From Leeuwenhoekiella sp. MAR_2009_132 (GTDB taxonomy: Bacteria; Bacteroidota; Bacteroidia; Flavobacteriales; Flavobacteriaceae), in assembly GCF_000687915.1 (NCBI RefSeq), contig NZ_JHZY01000004.1, forward strand, positions 2,242,001 through 2,306,000: a stretch of DNA of 64,000 nucleotides, in the 5' to 3' direction. A program made the position numbers and the translations under genes. Below, one piece after another: positions 1 to 8,220 of this stretch. The notes below the pieces were generated by a model. The model was given only the letters and a program-made list of their open reading frames with translations. It was not told the DNA's origin and searched no databases. Numbering within the stretch: the first letter of the stretch is position 1; each line of letters starts with the position of its first letter.

Positions 1-61
1 GGGTCAATTTGTAGCCTGGTATAATGGTAACGAATGTTTAGGGTCTGGAGTAATTTCATAA
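1..61 (+). CDS. mnmA: tRNA 2-thiouridylase MnmA, C-terminal end (partial)
   Basis: Reading from base 2, the frame encodes GQFVAWYNGNECLGSGVIS and stops at TAA 59-61. This matches the conserved C-terminal strand pair of MnmA (GQ-x-x-x-x-Y-x-x-x-x-x-LG-x-G-x-I). MnmA thiolates U34 of Lys, Glu and Gln tRNAs in the cytoplasm. Only 19 residues are inside the window, so the call rests on that short motif. The next gene starts 10 bases downstream on the same strand, which suggests cotranscription. Confidence 0.7.
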   Translation, partial: GQFVAWYNGNECLGSGVIS

Positions 62-71
62 ATAGCTTAGT

Positions 72-1010
72 TTGAATAGAATCACATCACTTTTCGGTAT
101 ACAATATCCCATAATTCAAGCCGGGATGATCTGGGCCAGTGGCTGGAAACTTGCCAGTGCTGTAAGTAATGCAGGAGGATTAGGGATTATAGGTGCAGGT
201 TCTATGTATCCTGAAATTTTAAAAGAACATCTTATAAAGTGTAAAAAAGCGACATCACAACCATTTGCCGTTAATGTGCCTCTTCTGTATCCTGATATAG
301 ATAAACTGATGCAAATCATTATTGAAGAAGAAGTCAAAATTGTATTTACAAGTGCAGGTAATCCTAAAACGTGGACTTCTCACTTAAAAGAAAATGGGAT
401 CACTGTGGTGCACGTAGTGAGTAGCGTAAAGTTTGCACTAAAAGCCGAAGAAGCAGGAGTAGATGCGGTGGTTGCTGAAGGATTTGAAGCCGGTGGTCAT
501 AATGGTCGCGAAGAGACTACTACATTTACCCTTATACCTATGGTAAAAGAACAATTGACAGTACCTTTAATTGCCGCAGGTGGTATTGCTACAGGAAGAG
601 GAATGCTCGCAGCTATGGTTCTAGGAGCAGATGCTGTACAAATAGGAAGCAGGTTTGTTGCTACACCTGAAGCAAGTAGTCACATTAACTTTAAAAATAA
701 GGTTATAGCAGCAAAGGAAGGAGATACAGAGTTGACTTTAAAAGAGCTTGCACCTGTACGCTTACTTAAAAATAAATTTTACGATGATGTAAAAGCTCTA
801 TATGCCACAGCCCCATCTAAAGAACAACTTGTTGAGCTCTTAGGGAGAGCACGCGCTAAGAAAGGTATGTTTGAAGGAGATTTGGAAGAAGGCGAATTAG
901 AGATAGGTCAAATTGCAGGACTAATACATAGTATCAAACCTGCCGCTAAAATCATAGAAGAATTAATGACTGATTTTGATCGTGCTAAAACGGAGTTGGC
1001 ATTGTTATAG
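72..1010 (+). CDS. NAD(P)H-dependent flavin oxidoreductase / nitronate monooxygenase family
   Basis: A 312-residue FMN-binding TIM-barrel protein of the nitronate monooxygenase/2-nitropropane dioxygenase family (FabK-like fold). The N-terminus (PIIQAGM) is the family's usual start. GGHNG at 141-145 carries the expected catalytic His143, and the phosphate-binding loops AAGGIATG (168-175) and GADAVQIGSRF (185-195) are intact. Members oxidise alkyl nitronates or act as enoyl reductases, so the exact substrate cannot be read from the sequence. The start is TTG at 72: an in-frame TAG lies three codons upstream and no ATG fits the conserved N-terminus. It sits 10 bases after mnmA and ends at a shared bidirectional terminator. 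Confidence 0.85.
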   Translation: MNRITSLFGIQYPIIQAGMIWASGWKLASAVSNAGGLGIIGAGSMYPEILKEHLIKCKKATSQPFAVNVPLLYPDIDKLMQIIIEEEVKIVFTSAGNPKTWTSHLKENGITVVHVVSSVKFALKAEEAGVDAVVAEGFEAGGHNGREETTTFTLIPMVKEQLTVPLIAAGGIATGRGMLAAMVLGADAVQIGSRFVATPEASSHINFKNKVIAAKEGDTELTLKELAPVRLLKNKFYDDVKALYATAPSKEQLVELLGRARAKKGMFEGDLEEGELEIGQIAGLIHSIKPAAKIIEELMTDFDRAKTELALL

Positions 1011-1028
1011 ATCAAAATGAGTTTTCAT

Positions 1029-1063
1029 AAAAAATCCGCTCTTACATTAAGAGCGGATTTTTT
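1029..1063. terminator. Bidirectional intrinsic terminator
   Basis: A perfect 15-bp inverted repeat (left arm 1029-1043, right arm 1049-1063, loop ACATT) has an A-tract on one side and a T-tract on the other. It lies between the convergent flavin oxidoreductase gene and the lipoprotein gene and can serve both strands. Confidence 0.85.
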
Positions 1064-1087
1064 GCTTTGTTTAATTAGATATTAAAT

Positions 1088-1675
1088 CTATGCAGCAGCT
1101 TTTTCCCACTGCATAGTTTCAAGAATATCAAGAATCATGGTATTGTATTCTTTGCTATCCTTTCCTTTTACAGCTAATGCCACATCTACATATGTGTTGT
1201 TAGCATCGTCTTCGGTATTAATTTTAACAAGATAATGATCTACTTGCATCCCTAAACTATTAGGAGCTTTATATTTAATCATTTCATAATTACCTATAAG
1301 TTCAGGAGTGGTATTTTGTACGTATTTTTGAGCGTCTTCATTGTTAATGATGCTTACGGTCATATTAAAACCATCTGTTAAACCACCGTAAAAAGAATTG
1401 TCTTCACCAGAATACTTAACCATTACCTGGTTACCTACCACATCTACTGAAGCTTTCTCAGGGTAAATCATAGAAAGTTTCCATTCTTTGTTTAAAGTAC
1501 CACTTTTGTAAAGTTCGTATCCTTCAGGAATAACTACAGCCGGAGGAACTGGTTTTTCTAATTCAACTTTAGTCTGCGCATTTGCAGCTACATCATTCTT
1601 TTTAATATCAGTATTACAAGCTGCTAAAGAAAGTCCTAAGATTGCCGTTGTTGTATATAAAAATAATCGTTTCAT
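1088..1675 (-). CDS. Hypothetical lipoprotein
   Basis: A 195-residue protein with a clear type II signal peptide: basic MKR, a hydrophobic core, and lipobox SLAAC with the acylated Cys at about residue 20. The mature part is soluble, has a proline-rich linker (KPVPPAVVIPEGY) near residues 42-54, and contains no catalytic motif I recognise. It is likely anchored in the inner or outer membrane facing the periplasm. It stands alone, with a terminator downstream and more than 500 bases of non-coding DNA upstream. The function is unknown. Confidence 0.75.
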   Translation of the reverse strand: MKRLFLYTTTAILGLSLAACNTDIKKNDVAANAQTKVELEKPVPPAVVIPEGYELYKSGTLNKEWKLSMIYPEKASVDVVGNQVMVKYSGEDNSFYGGLTDGFNMTVSIINNEDAQKYVQNTTPELIGNYEMIKYKAPNSLGMQVDHYLVKINTEDDANNTYVDVALAVKGKDSKEYNTMILDILETMQWEKAAA

Positions 1676-1904
1676 CTTATTTGATTTTTAATTGTTGAGC
1701 TAAACTAGCAGTATTTTGTACGCTACTTTGCCTATGATTTATTAAAAAACCTACTGTAAATGTTAAGCAGTGTTAATAATAAAATCAAAAAATTTAGATA
1801 AATTAATAATATAAAGTGCTGAAAATTAACAGCATAAATTTTTAAATCGTGATAATTTTTGAATGCGTTAAAGTTTTATTCCACGTGAATTAATCTTGCT
1901 TAAA

Positions 1905-1940
1905 AATAGAAAAGGTGCCTTTTAAGGCACCTTTTCTATT
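1905..1940 (-). terminator. Strong hairpin, terminator-like, no obvious gene
   Basis: A 17-bp perfect inverted repeat (1905-1921 with 1924-1940). On the minus strand it is followed by a short U-tract. No recognised gene ends here: the nearest minus-strand gene (2209-2889) already has its own terminator at 2096-2131. Confidence 0.6.
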
Positions 1941-2095
1941 GATGGCTAAATCAATTATTTTAAACAAACTTGTAATTAGAAATTCAATCTCAATTGATCG
2001 TTTGATATTTAATTATAAGCTTATTTAATAATAGTAATTACACTACAGATTTCTATCCTGTACTATACTGTTAATACAGTTTGTAATAATCTTCT

Positions 2096-2131
2096 ATAAA
2101 AAAAACGGATTGAAACTTAATTCAATCCGTT
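2096..2131 (-). terminator. Intrinsic terminator of the DJ-1/PfpI gene
   Basis: An 11-bp perfect stem (2104-2114 with 2121-2131, six-base loop) is followed on the minus strand by a run of eight or more T. It lies about 80 bases after the stop of the gene at 2209-2889. Confidence 0.8.
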
Positions 2132-2208
2132 AATTACGTTTTAGCTTTTAATTTTCACAACTTTAGGGAGAGTTGTAATTTATTAAGGCGAAAACTTATT
2201 TTAAATTA

Positions 2209-2889
2209 CTATGCTAAACGCTCTAGTAAAATTTCAGCAACTTTTTCTGAAGAAGCAGGGTTTTGCCCTGTAATTAAAAGACCGTCTTCTTGAGTATAAA
2301 CTCCCCAGTCATCACCTTTTGAATAAATACCACCGTTTTCTTTAAGCATATCTTCTACTAAAAATGGTACTACATCTGTAAGTTGCACAGCTTCTTCTTC
2401 AGTATTAGTAAATCCGGTAACTTTTTTACCTTTTACTAAAGAATTTCCGTCTGCACTTTTAGTATGTTTAAAAACAGCTGGAGCGTGACATACAGCACTT
2501 ACGGGTTTATTGTTAGCATAAAATGATTCAATTAAAGCAATAGAATCTTTATCTTCTGCTAAATCCCATAATGGACCGTGTCCACCCGGGTAGAAAATCG
2601 CATCAAAACCATCTTGATCAACTTCAGACAATTTTGTTGTAGTCGCTAATTTAGCTTGTAAAGCTTCATCTGCGTTAAAACGTTTAGTAGCTTCTGTTTG
2701 TGCATCCTCAGCAGAACTTTTAGGATCTATAGGTGGTTGACCACCTTTAGGAGAAGCAATTGTAATTTCAATACCCTTATCGTGAAGCGTATAATAAGGA
2801 GCAGCAAATTCTTCAATCCAGAATCCTGTTTTCTCTCCCGTATCTCCTAATTTATCGTGACTTGTAAGTACAAATAATACCTTTTTCAT
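2209..2889 (-). CDS. DJ-1/PfpI (Hsp31-like) family protein
   Basis: A 226-residue class I glutamine amidotransferase-like protein of the DJ-1/PfpI superfamily. The nucleophile elbow AVCHAPA carries the catalytic Cys, and the conserved Glu sits in GFWIEE near the N-terminus. The long insert resembles Hsp31/glyoxalase III proteins (methylglyoxal detoxification or protein deglycation), a likely but unproven activity. I place the start at ATG 2889 (MKKVLFV). A GTG eight codons upstream (2913) keeps the frame open but would add a non-conserved leader. It is a single-gene unit with its own terminator. Confidence 0.8.
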   Translation of the reverse strand: MKKVLFVLTSHDKLGDTGEKTGFWIEEFAAPYYTLHDKGIEITIASPKGGQPPIDPKSSAEDAQTEATKRFNADEALQAKLATTTKLSEVDQDGFDAIFYPGGHGPLWDLAEDKDSIALIESFYANNKPVSAVCHAPAVFKHTKSADGNSLVKGKKVTGFTNTEEEAVQLTDVVPFLVEDMLKENGGIYSKGDDWGVYTQEDGLLITGQNPASSEKVAEILLERLA

Positions 2890-3010
2890 AATCTTATATT
2901 TTAATTGCAGCACGTGCCGCTAGTTTATAATTATTTGAAACAAAGGTACTGGCGCAACTCTTTAAAAAAATTGATCTATGCTAAGAGGGTGTGTTAAATA
3001 AAAGTTGATA

Positions 3011-3538
3011 TTAATGTACTAAAACAATTTTATCGAGCTCAAGTTTAAAATCTTCTTGTTTTTTATTTCCTATTAAAAAAGTAAGTTGCTCTATCTGATT
3101 TTGATCAAACGCTTTCATCTGTAATTTGCGACCTCTAAATTGTGGAGTCATTTGACTTAGTTGAATACGTATAACTTCCCAATCTCCGGTTGTTTTAAAG
3201 GGATATACATAAGAGTGTGAATTTGAGATTTTGTCTTTTACTCTAAACTGATAATCTTTACCATCACCTTTTAAATAGAGTTCAATAACCTGTTTAGGAT
3301 TTACAGAAATAGTAGAAAACGGGTATTGCAGGGATGAAAAGCCACCATTATTTTCTAAAGATATATGCCCTGAAAATTCTCCATAGCCATCCTCATTGAG
3401 TTTAAATGTACCCGACGATCTACCTCCCATTACAACGTCGTCAACTACTTGCCATTTACTAATGTCTGCATCTTTTTTAAAATTGAATAGCGTGGTGTTC
3501 ATAAGTTGAATTATTAGTATAATGACGAACCATTTCAT
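3011..3538 (-). CDS. CIA30 (complex I intermediate-associated protein 30) domain protein
   Basis: A 175-residue protein of the CIA30/NDUFAF1 family. The hallmark segment WQVVDDVVMGGRSSG comes early, and the beta-sandwich continues to the C-terminus (LELDKIVLVH). Bacterial members are of uncertain function; the fold resembles carbohydrate-binding modules. The N-terminus MKWFVIILIIQL is hydrophobic and could be a short signal, but the Met at residue 13 (base 3502) gives the domain start seen in cytoplasmic homologues. It lies just after the terminator of the amylase gene, so it probably has its own promoter. Confidence 0.75.
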   Translation of the reverse strand: MKWFVIILIIQLMNTTLFNFKKDADISKWQVVDDVVMGGRSSGTFKLNEDGYGEFSGHISLENNGGFSSLQYPFSTISVNPKQVIELYLKGDGKDYQFRVKDKISNSHSYVYPFKTTGDWEVIRIQLSQMTPQFRGRKLQMKAFDQNQIEQLTFLIGNKKQEDFKLELDKIVLVH

Positions 3539-3560
3539 GGGAGTTAGGTCTTAATTCATA

Positions 3561-3608
3561 AAAAAAAATCTGATCTAAATCGTGTTATAGCCACCGTATT
3601 CAGATCAG
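3561..3608 (-). terminator. Probable terminator of the amylase gene
   Basis: A 7-bp stem (3570-3576 with 3602-3608) with a long 25-base loop is followed on the minus strand by eight T. The T-tract and position after the amylase stop support the call; the long loop weakens it. Confidence 0.5.
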
Positions 3609-3676
3609 TTTTGAATAAATATTTAAAGTAAATCGCTCAATAAAGGTGATAGCCTAAAGTCAATACTATAGACATT

Positions 3677-5347
3677 TTAAATCTTTTCAAGTAATACAAT
3701 TGTAAATGCGGTGTTTAAGTATATTTTACCATTTTTAACTGTAGCAGTATTCCCGGAATATCTATCTGTAATAGTCTCACCATCTTTGAAAACAGGAGTA
3801 ACCGGAATTTCTTTTTCACCTTCTGGTAAATCTAAGCCTACAACAACTGCATCATTGATTTCATTTTTAGAATAAGTTCTTGAAAACACGTACGGCTTTT
3901 CCTGAAGCATTTTATGGCGCCCGGCACCTACAGAAAGATGATCTCTTCTAAAAGTTCCCAGTTTTTGCCAGTGATTTAGGATGGCTTTAGTTTCGGTAGA
4001 ATCTAGTTGTGACCACGGCATCATTCCACGTAATGTAGCATCACCGTCTGCACCGGGAATCGTTAGATTGCGGGCAATCTCATCACCGTAATAAACCTGT
4101 GACAAACCGGGTGTAAGTAATAATTTAGTTCCGGTTTCGTAGGCTTTACTTCGGTCTTTATCAAAAGGTTGACCGTCGTCGTGCGACGTCGCATAATTAA
4201 GTACACTTTTACTCTTTAAAGCAGTGTGTAGTATAGAGTCATAGCTGGAGAACATCTGCTCATAATCTCCCGTGGCATCATACTTAAATTGAAAATTGAT
4301 TAGGTTGTCAAAACCGTGAGCAAAATAATCTACTTTCTGATCTCCAAAATCATAATCTCTACCACCGCCAATGTTATAATTATAGACTTCTCCTAACATA
4401 AAAAATGCATTATCGTCTAAGACTAAATCAGGATTTGTGTTTTTCCAGCTGGCAAATGCCAGGTCTGCCTGTGTTCTCATAACAGACCACGCTGCCTCAT
4501 CAACATGCTTTACAGTATCTACCCTAAAAGCGTCTATGCCTAAATCACGAATGTAATCTGTAAGCCATTTTATAATGTAATTCCGCGGAGTTTTAGCAAG
4601 CTCACTAGTTGCAAAAAACGAGTTTAACTCTTCTAATTCTGCATCGTAACGCCCTTCTTTTTTCCATTTTTCTATTAAAAAAGCAGGTAATTCAACTTCT
4701 TTTTCGCTTTCGGTTTTTATATCGGGTAGGTTTGCTACCAGCGTACATAGAGTTGTAGCGTCATAGCCATCATAGGTACACTGGGGTTGTTGCCGTGCCC
4801 AATCTTCACCCCAAAAAACATCAGTATCAGTAACTGGTCCTGTGTGGTTAAGTACAACATCCATCACGATGCGTATTCCATTTTGATGCGCTGTAGTAAC
4901 AAGCTTTTGTAATTCTTCATAAGTACCAAAGTTAGGATCAAGAGCAGTCCAGTCTTTAGTCCAATACCCATGATACCCATAGGTTACGCCTGTACCTTCA
5001 TCAACTGCACCATGTACTTGCTCAACAACCGGAGTAAACCAAATTGCATTAATACCTAAGTTTGTAAAATAGCCATCTTCAATCTTTTGCGTAATACCTG
5101 CAATATCACCACCTTTAAATCCACGTAAAACAGCCGTTTCTTTATCGCGTCCAAAATTGATATCGTTATTTGTGTTGCCATTATTGAAACGATCTGTAAG
5201 CAGAAAGTAAACATTGGCAGCTTCCCAGGCAAAAGGTTTTTTAGCTTCTGTTACTATGGTTTCAGAAATTTCTGCTGTATTTTCTGTTTTTGATTTACAA
5301 CTTAGAAGAGAACAACCTAAAAAGAAGTAGAGTAGTGTGTGTTTCAT
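3677..5347 (-). CDS. GH13 alpha-amylase family lipoprotein
   Basis: A 556-residue glycoside hydrolase family 13 enzyme that cleaves or rearranges alpha-glucans. It starts with a type II signal peptide (lipobox LLSC, Cys17), so it is membrane-anchored outside the cytoplasm. The (beta/alpha)8 motifs are visible: region I DVVLNH (163-168), region II AFRVD with nucleophile Asp277, region III acid/base Glu320 in MLGEVYN, and region IV SHDD (388-391), where Ser replaces the usual Asn before HD. A short beta-domain closes the C-terminus. No SusC/SusD pair is nearby, so it is not part of a visible polysaccharide utilisation locus. Exact specificity cannot be assigned. Confidence 0.88.
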   Translation of the reverse strand: MKHTLLYFFLGCSLLSCKSKTENTAEISETIVTEAKKPFAWEAANVYFLLTDRFNNGNTNNDINFGRDKETAVLRGFKGGDIAGITQKIEDGYFTNLGINAIWFTPVVEQVHGAVDEGTGVTYGYHGYWTKDWTALDPNFGTYEELQKLVTTAHQNGIRIVMDVVLNHTGPVTDTDVFWGEDWARQQPQCTYDGYDATTLCTLVANLPDIKTESEKEVELPAFLIEKWKKEGRYDAELEELNSFFATSELAKTPRNYIIKWLTDYIRDLGIDAFRVDTVKHVDEAAWSVMRTQADLAFASWKNTNPDLVLDDNAFFMLGEVYNYNIGGGRDYDFGDQKVDYFAHGFDNLINFQFKYDATGDYEQMFSSYDSILHTALKSKSVLNYATSHDDGQPFDKDRSKAYETGTKLLLTPGLSQVYYGDEIARNLTIPGADGDATLRGMMPWSQLDSTETKAILNHWQKLGTFRRDHLSVGAGRHKMLQEKPYVFSRTYSKNEINDAVVVGLDLPEGEKEIPVTPVFKDGETITDRYSGNTATVKNGKIYLNTAFTIVLLEKI

Positions 5348-5479
5348 TTTTCAATCAATTTTTAAAACCGAAAAATAGGAATTAAAGCGTTAACTATAAC
5401 GCTTTCGATATTGATTTTAAAAGTATCCTGTGATTTCCTACAACTTGTAGAGCTATTTTTAAATACCGCTAGATAAGTC

Positions 5480-5487
5480 TACTTTTG
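5480..5487 (+). promoter_or_regulatory. -7 promoter element for menA
   Basis: TACTTTTG matches the Bacteroidota -7 consensus TAnnTTTG, about 20 bases before the menA start. No clear -33 TTG is seen at the usual spacing, only a T-run near 5455. Confidence 0.45.
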
Positions 5488-5506
5488 CGATTAAATTATA
5501 AAATCT

Positions 5507-6409
5507 ATGACACGAGTTAAAGCTTGGATTTCTGCCGCACGGTTGCGTACGCTGCCCTTATCTGTTTCAGGGATACTTGTAGGTAGCGCACTGGCTTATA
5601 ATACAGGGGCTTTTAGATGGAGCATTTTTATCCTGGCTTTACTGGCAACTCTGGGTTTTCAAATTCTTTCAAACTTTGCTAATGATTATGGTGATGGTGT
5701 AAAAGGCACAGACAATCATGAACGTATAGGTCCTGCTCGTGCTATGCAAAGTGGTTTATTGACTGCTAATCAACTCAAAAGAGGTATTGTTTTTACAGCA
5801 GTATTAACCAGTTTATTAAGTCTGGCGCTTATTTACACAGCTTTTGGCTCTGATAAGTTTGTACAATCTTTAATCTTCTTTCTATTAGGTCTGTCTGCCA
5901 TACTTGCTGCAGTTAAATATACTGTAGGGCGTGGGGCTTATGGTTATAGAGGGTTAGGTGATTTTTTTGTCTTTATATTTTTTGGATTGGTTGCAGTCGT
6001 AGGTACTTATTATATGTACACCTTAGAATTACGTAGGGTAGTTTTTTTACCTGCTTTAACAATAGGCTTTCTAAGTATGGCGGTTCTTAATCTTAATAAT
6101 ATGCGTGATCGCCTGTCAGACTCACGCGTAAATAAGAATACGCTTGCGGTTATTTTAGGCGAGAAAAAGGCAAAAATTTATCATTATAGTTTAATAGGCG
6201 GTGCTTTTTTAGCGACTCTAATTTTCTTTCAACTCACAAATACGTTTAAATATTCTGCTATAGCATTTGTGGTTTTTATTCCGTTAGCAAAACACATTAA
6301 GGTCGTTAAAGAAAATCACAGCCCGGCGCTTTTAGATCCTCAACTTAAAAAAGTTGCCCTGGCGACATTTTTCTTTTCGATACTTTTTACACTGGGTTTT
6401 CTATTTTAA
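5507..6409 (+). CDS. menA: 1,4-dihydroxy-2-naphthoate polyprenyltransferase MenA
   Basis: A 300-residue UbiA-superfamily membrane prenyltransferase with about eight or nine hydrophobic helices. It joins a polyprenyl diphosphate to 1,4-dihydroxy-2-naphthoate to make demethylmenaquinone in the inner membrane. The first Asp-rich motif is NDYGDG (Asp60, Asp63) and the second is MRDRLSD (Asp201, Asp205), both needed for Mg2+-diphosphate binding. It opens a same-strand run ending with menE, with menC between, which supports MenA over other UbiA members. A candidate -7 element precedes it. Confidence 0.93.
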   Translation: MTRVKAWISAARLRTLPLSVSGILVGSALAYNTGAFRWSIFILALLATLGFQILSNFANDYGDGVKGTDNHERIGPARAMQSGLLTANQLKRGIVFTAVLTSLLSLALIYTAFGSDKFVQSLIFFLLGLSAILAAVKYTVGRGAYGYRGLGDFFVFIFFGLVAVVGTYYMYTLELRRVVFLPALTIGFLSMAVLNLNNMRDRLSDSRVNKNTLAVILGEKKAKIYHYSLIGGAFLATLIFFQLTNTFKYSAIAFVVFIPLAKHIKVVKENHSPALLDPQLKKVALATFFFSILFTLGFLF

Positions 6410-6491
6410 CAGAACCTTATAAGGTAAGGAGCTAGTGTGGTATGCGTGTTTTCGTAAATTTCAGAGATAGAAAAATGAAATTGAAAATACT

Positions 6492-7172
6492 ATGAAAATC
6501 ACCTATTACGGCCAAAATTGCTTTGGTTTTGAAACTGAAAAAGCAACACTTCTTACAGATCCTTTTATAACCGGAAACGACCTCGCAAAGGACAAAATTG
6601 ATATTAAAGATTTAAATCCAGATTTTATATTCTTAACGCATGCACATCAAGATCACACCTTAGATGCTGAAGCTATAGCGAAACAATCTGGCGCAACGAT
6701 TGTAAGCAATTATGAGATTGCAAATCATTATGCTGCAAAAGATTTGAAAACACACCCCATGAACCACGGCGGTAGTTGGGAATTTTCATTTGGTAAAGCT
6801 AAATATGTAAATGCAATACACACCAGCTCCTTCCCAGATGGAAGTTACGGCGGTCAACCCGGTGGTTTTGTTTTTAGTATAGATGGTAAGACTATCTATA
6901 TGGCCGGCGATACCGCGCTAACGATGGATATGAAGTTGATTCCGTTAGAGTTTGATCTTGATGTGGCTATTTTACCTATTGGAGATAATTTTACAATGGG
7001 AATAGGCGATGCAGTACGTGCAAGTGATTTTATAGAATGTAATAATATTATAGGTTGTCACTACGATACGTTCGGTTTTATAGAAATTGATCACGATGGC
7101 GCCAAAAAAGCATTTAGTTCTGTAGAAAAGAAACTTACATTACTTAAAATAGGAGAATCAATAGAATTATAA
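6492..7172 (+). CDS. UPF0173 metal-dependent hydrolase
   Basis: A 226-residue metallo-beta-lactamase-fold protein of the UPF0173 type. The metal-binding motif HAHQDH is at 50-55, AGDTAL supplies a later Asp ligand, and GCHYDTFGF a C-terminal His. The substrate of this family is unknown to me. It sits between menA and menC, 10 bases before the menC start, so it is cotranscribed with menaquinone genes. That position is the only functional hint and is an inference. Start ATG at 6492 gives the standard MKITYYG beginning. Confidence 0.85.
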   Translation: MKITYYGQNCFGFETEKATLLTDPFITGNDLAKDKIDIKDLNPDFIFLTHAHQDHTLDAEAIAKQSGATIVSNYEIANHYAAKDLKTHPMNHGGSWEFSFGKAKYVNAIHTSSFPDGSYGGQPGGFVFSIDGKTIYMAGDTALTMDMKLIPLEFDLDVAILPIGDNFTMGIGDAVRASDFIECNNIIGCHYDTFGFIEIDHDGAKKAFSSVEKKLTLLKIGESIEL

Positions 7173-7182
7173 TAAGCCATTT

Positions 7183-8217
7183 TTGAAAGCAACATATAAA
7201 AAATATATTCTAGACTTTAAACGCCCCAGTGGAACATCTCGGGGCGTTCTTAATCAAAAGGAAACCTGGTTTATAAAAATTGAAGAAGAACAAAAGATAG
7301 GAATTGGTGAGTGTGGTATTCTGCGTGGTTTAAGTATAGACGACCGTCCTGATTATGAAGAAAACCTAAAGTGGGCTTGTGAAAATATTCATCTGGGCGA
7401 GCAAACCCTTTACGACAGATTAGTAGATTTTCCTAGCATACAGTTTGGAGTTGAGATGGCTTTTCAATCATTTAATGCTGCAAACACTTTTGAGCTTTTT
7501 CCTTCTGCATTTACGCAAGGTAAAGATGCGATAGCAATCAACGGACTCATCTGGATGGGGACGCCTCAGTTTATGCAGGATCAAATAGCCGAAAAACTAG
7601 CTTCCGGTTTTGATTGTATAAAAATGAAAATTGGGGCTATTGATTTTGATGCCGAAATAAAACTTTTAGAAGGAATAAGAGAGCAGTTTTCCGCAGAACA
7701 AATAACTCTGAGAGTTGATGCGAACGGGGCTTTTAAACCTACCGAAGCATTACAAAAATTAGAACGGCTTGCAGCTTTAGAGCTTCACTCCATAGAACAG
7801 CCTATAAAACAACACCAAGTAAAAGAGATGGCAATATTGTGTGAGAAAACACCGCTGCCTATTGCTCTTGATGAAGAATTGATAGGTGTGTTTGGCTATA
7901 AGCGTCAAAAAGAATTACTTCAACAAATTAAACCGCAATACATTATTTTAAAACCCAGTCTTGTAGGAGGTTTTAGAGGTTGCGATACCTGGATTCAGCT
8001 TGCAGAGGAGCAAGGCATAGGCTGGTGGATTACATCAGCTTTAGAAAGTAATATAGGTTTAAATGCAATTGCACAATATACATTTTCAAAAAGTACAACA
8101 ATTCCTCAAGGCTTAGGTACTGGCGGTTTATACACAAATAATGTATCTTCCCCGTTAGAAATAAAGCAAGGGCAGTTGTGGTATTCTCAACATCAAAGCT
8201 GGAGCTTTCAATTTTAA
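7183..8217 (+). CDS. menC: o-succinylbenzoate synthase MenC
   Basis: A 344-residue enolase-superfamily enzyme that dehydrates SHCHC to o-succinylbenzoate in menaquinone synthesis. The active-site set is complete: KMK (Lys147/Lys149), metal ligands Asp179 (LRVDA), Glu205 (IEQP) and Asp230 (IALDE), and Lys257 (LKPSL). Enolase-superfamily dipeptide epimerases share this pattern, but the men neighbours decide for MenC. The start is TTG at 7183; the N-terminal capping strand begins there and no ATG is nearby. It ends three bases before the CPBP gene. Confidence 0.9.
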   Translation: MKATYKKYILDFKRPSGTSRGVLNQKETWFIKIEEEQKIGIGECGILRGLSIDDRPDYEENLKWACENIHLGEQTLYDRLVDFPSIQFGVEMAFQSFNAANTFELFPSAFTQGKDAIAINGLIWMGTPQFMQDQIAEKLASGFDCIKMKIGAIDFDAEIKLLEGIREQFSAEQITLRVDANGAFKPTEALQKLERLAALELHSIEQPIKQHQVKEMAILCEKTPLPIALDEELIGVFGYKRQKELLQQIKPQYIILKPSLVGGFRGCDTWIQLAEEQGIGWWITSALESNIGLNAIAQYTFSKSTTIPQGLGTGGLYTNNVSSPLEIKQGQLWYSQHQSWSFQF

Positions 8218-8220
8218 TTT

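Larger units (their letters stand above)
1676..2208. other. Long intergenic region with two terminator hairpins
   Basis: About 530 bases without a convincing gene. It holds two minus-strand terminator-like hairpins (1905-1940 and 2096-2131). The 155 bases between them are AT-rich. A 29-codon open frame on the plus strand (ATG at 1942) has no family or promoter support. I see no tRNA-like or riboswitch-like core. Confidence 0.5.

Noticed and set aside
1..60. tRNA D-arm-like string (GTAGCCTGGTATAATGGTAACG)
   Set aside because: No T arm or acceptor pairing follows, and the same bases read as the conserved C-terminus of MnmA in one frame.
1942..2031. 29-codon open frame in the 1676-2208 gap
   Set aside because: No promoter, ribosome signal, composition or family support; it begins within the tail of a hairpin.
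7210..7246. Inverted repeat CGCCCC...GGGGCG in menC
   Set aside because: It lies within well-conserved coding sequence and resembles the GC-rich repeat blocks only by chance.
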